A DNA stretch of 8,511 nt, taken from positions 1-8,511 of the forward strand of contig NZ_CAMLGT010000168.1 in assembly GCF_946479605.1 (NCBI RefSeq), read 5' to 3'. The notes beneath the pieces were generated by a model. It did not search any database and was not told where the DNA came from. It worked only from the letters and a program-made list of their open reading frames with translations. Below are positions 7,685-8,511 of this stretch, piece after piece (positions within the stretch are counted from its first letter, which is position 1; each line of letters begins with the position of its first letter). A program made the position numbers and the translations under genes. The stretch is from an uncultured Lacibacter sp. GTDB lineage: Bacteria; Bacteroidota; Bacteroidia; Chitinophagales; Chitinophagaceae.

Positions 7685-7732
7685 GCCATTTTTTTAATAA
7701 CCATCCTGCCCTGTCTGCAATTGCTCAATTAA

Positions 7733-7793
7733 TGATTAACAAGAGGTTATGTATAAGCTTCGGGTGTCTGATGTGCAAGTCAACTGTTAATCA
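7733..7793. repeat. Perfect 9-base inverted repeat with 43-base spacer, upstream of lacI
   Basis: TGATTAACA (7733-7741) and TGTTAATCA (7785-7793) are exact reverse complements. The right arm ends 28 bases before the lacI-type ATG, a good place for autoregulation. The TGTTAA word is shared with the element upstream of susC. The arms could form two separate half-sites or a long-looped hairpin in a lacI leader transcript; the long spacer favours protein-binding sites. Confidence 0.4.
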
Positions 7794-7821
7794 GTTATCT
7801 TTAGCAGCCAAGATTGCCTTT

Positions 7822-8511
7822 ATGAAATTTGAAGCTGTAACGATAAAAGATATTGCAAAAGCATTGGGCTTATCCACTTCTACTGTTTCCAGGGCACTGC
7901 GTGACAGTCACGAGATTAGTGGTGAAACCAAACAACTGGTATTGGAGTGTGCAGAAAAGCTCAATTACAGACCCAACCCTATTGCGTTAAGTCTTAAGGA
8001 AAAGAGAAGCCGCTCTATTGGTGTGGTGGTGTGCGAAATTGCCAATACCTTTTTCTCGCAGGTCATTAATGGGATTGAATCAATAGCGTACGACAAGGGT
8101 TATAATGTTATTGTATCGCAAAGTCATGAATCGTATGAACGTGAGGTGATCGATCTTCAGTTCCTTGCTTCCCGTTCAGTTGATGGCGTCATCATTTCTC
8201 TTTCAACCGAGACAACTGACCTGGCTCATATCAAAGCATTACACGCAAGAGGAATGCCTATTGTGCTGTTTGACAGAGTGCATGAAGACATTGACACGCA
8301 CCAGGTAATAGTTGATAACTACCGGGGAGCTTATGATGCAACTGAGCATTTTATTAAGCAAGGGTTTAAACGCATTGCAGCCTTAGCCGGTTCTGAGTTT
8401 TTGTCTATTACATCCGAACGACTGGCAGGTTATCATGATGCGTTGAAAGCACATGGGCTGTCATACAGTAAATCATATGTACAGCATTGTTTTTATGGAG
8501 GTATGGTTTTT
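7822..8511 (+). CDS. LacI family transcriptional regulator (3' part cut by window edge)
   Basis: DNA-binding transcription factor, very likely the local regulator of this locus. The first 230 residues are seen, roughly two thirds of the usual 330-345, and the frame is open to the window edge. Residues 6-50 are the LacI helix-turn-helix (VTIKDIAKALGLSTSTVSRA). The hinge helix NPIALSL (52-58) keeps the conserved Asn, Ala and Leu that insert into the minor groove. From about 64 a periplasmic-binding-protein-like effector domain begins: SIGVVVCEIANTFFSQVINGI, DGVIIS (111-116), PIVLFDR (146-152) and VDNYRGAYDATEHFI (164-178). SITSERLAGYHDAL (185-198) is the conserved effector-domain segment. The ATG at 7822 places the helix-turn-helix at the N terminus, as normal. 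The gene is divergent from susC across 372 bases with several symmetric candidate sites. The effector, possibly a pectin-derived sugar, cannot be read from the sequence. Confidence 0.95.
   Translation, partial: MKFEAVTIKDIAKALGLSTSTVSRALRDSHEISGETKQLVLECAEKLNYRPNPIALSLKEKRSRSIGVVVCEIANTFFSQVINGIESIAYDKGYNVIVSQSHESYEREVIDLQFLASRSVDGVIISLSTETTDLAHIKALHARGMPIVLFDRVHEDIDTHQVIVDNYRGAYDATEHFIKQGFKRIAALAGSEFLSITSERLAGYHDALKAHGLSYSKSYVQHCFYGGMVF

Larger units (their letters stand above)
7450..7821. promoter_or_regulatory. Divergent susC-lacI control region (372 bases, noncoding)
   Basis: No convincing gene lies between the susC start and the lacI-type start, and both genes are transcribed outward, so promoters for both should be here. 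Visible structure includes an 8-base palindrome TGTTAACA (7538-7545) and the near-palindrome ATCGTCGAT (7567-7575). There are also inverted repeats GTTCGTT/AACGAAC (7595-7601, 7629-7635), ATCGTT/AACGAT (7667-7672, 7679-7684) and TGATTAACA/TGTTAATCA (7733-7741, 7785-7793). I could not place a confident TAnnTTTG promoter for susC. For lacI, TATCTTTA (7796-7803) matches all but one position, but no TTG lies at the right distance upstream. Confidence 0.7.

Noticed and set aside
7697..7750. ATAACC/GGTTAT six-base inverted repeat
   Set aside because: Six-base arms with a 42-base spacer are expected by chance in AT-rich DNA, and nothing else supports it.

Overview
The window reads as part of a polysaccharide utilization locus (PUL) from a Bacteroidota bacterium. 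The evidence is a SusC/SusD pair, lipoproteins with a Cys-Lys-Lys start to the mature chain, AT-rich leaders without clear Shine-Dalgarno sequences, and a local LacI-type regulator. Protein style and moderate AT richness suit the Chitinophagaceae or relatives, but the exact taxon is inferred. The likely substrate is pectin or homogalacturonan, because the locus carries a family-1-type pectate lyase.

Layout: four genes lie on the minus strand and one on the plus strand. Reading along the minus strand, a SusC-like TonB-dependent outer-membrane transporter (7449-4231) is followed after 30 bases by a SusD-like lipoprotein (4200-2359). After another 34 bases comes a lipoprotein with two fibronectin-III-like domains and a C-terminal beta-helix (2324-750). 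A strong intrinsic terminator (714-746) closes this three-gene unit. Beyond it, a pectate lyase gene starts at 622 and runs off the left edge. On the plus strand a LacI-family regulator starts at 7822 and runs off the right edge. It is divergent from susC across a 372-base noncoding region.

Working model: the pectate lyase cuts polygalacturonate by beta-elimination. SusD and the beta-helix lipoprotein capture fragments at the cell surface, and SusC imports them with TonB energy. SusC lacks an N-terminal STN domain, so sigma/anti-sigma signalling through the transporter is unlikely and the LacI-type protein is the natural candidate controller.

The least described parts are the beta-helix lipoprotein, which fills the position of a surface glycan-binding protein, and the noncoding DNA. 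The susC-lacI region contains several inverted repeats. Two of its short motifs, one an exact 12-mer, recur in the 127-base gap in front of the pectate lyase, which hints at a shared regulon. I found no RNA genes, CRISPR arrays or mobile elements, and no clearly unprecedented system: this is a recognisable PUL with some uncharacterised components.
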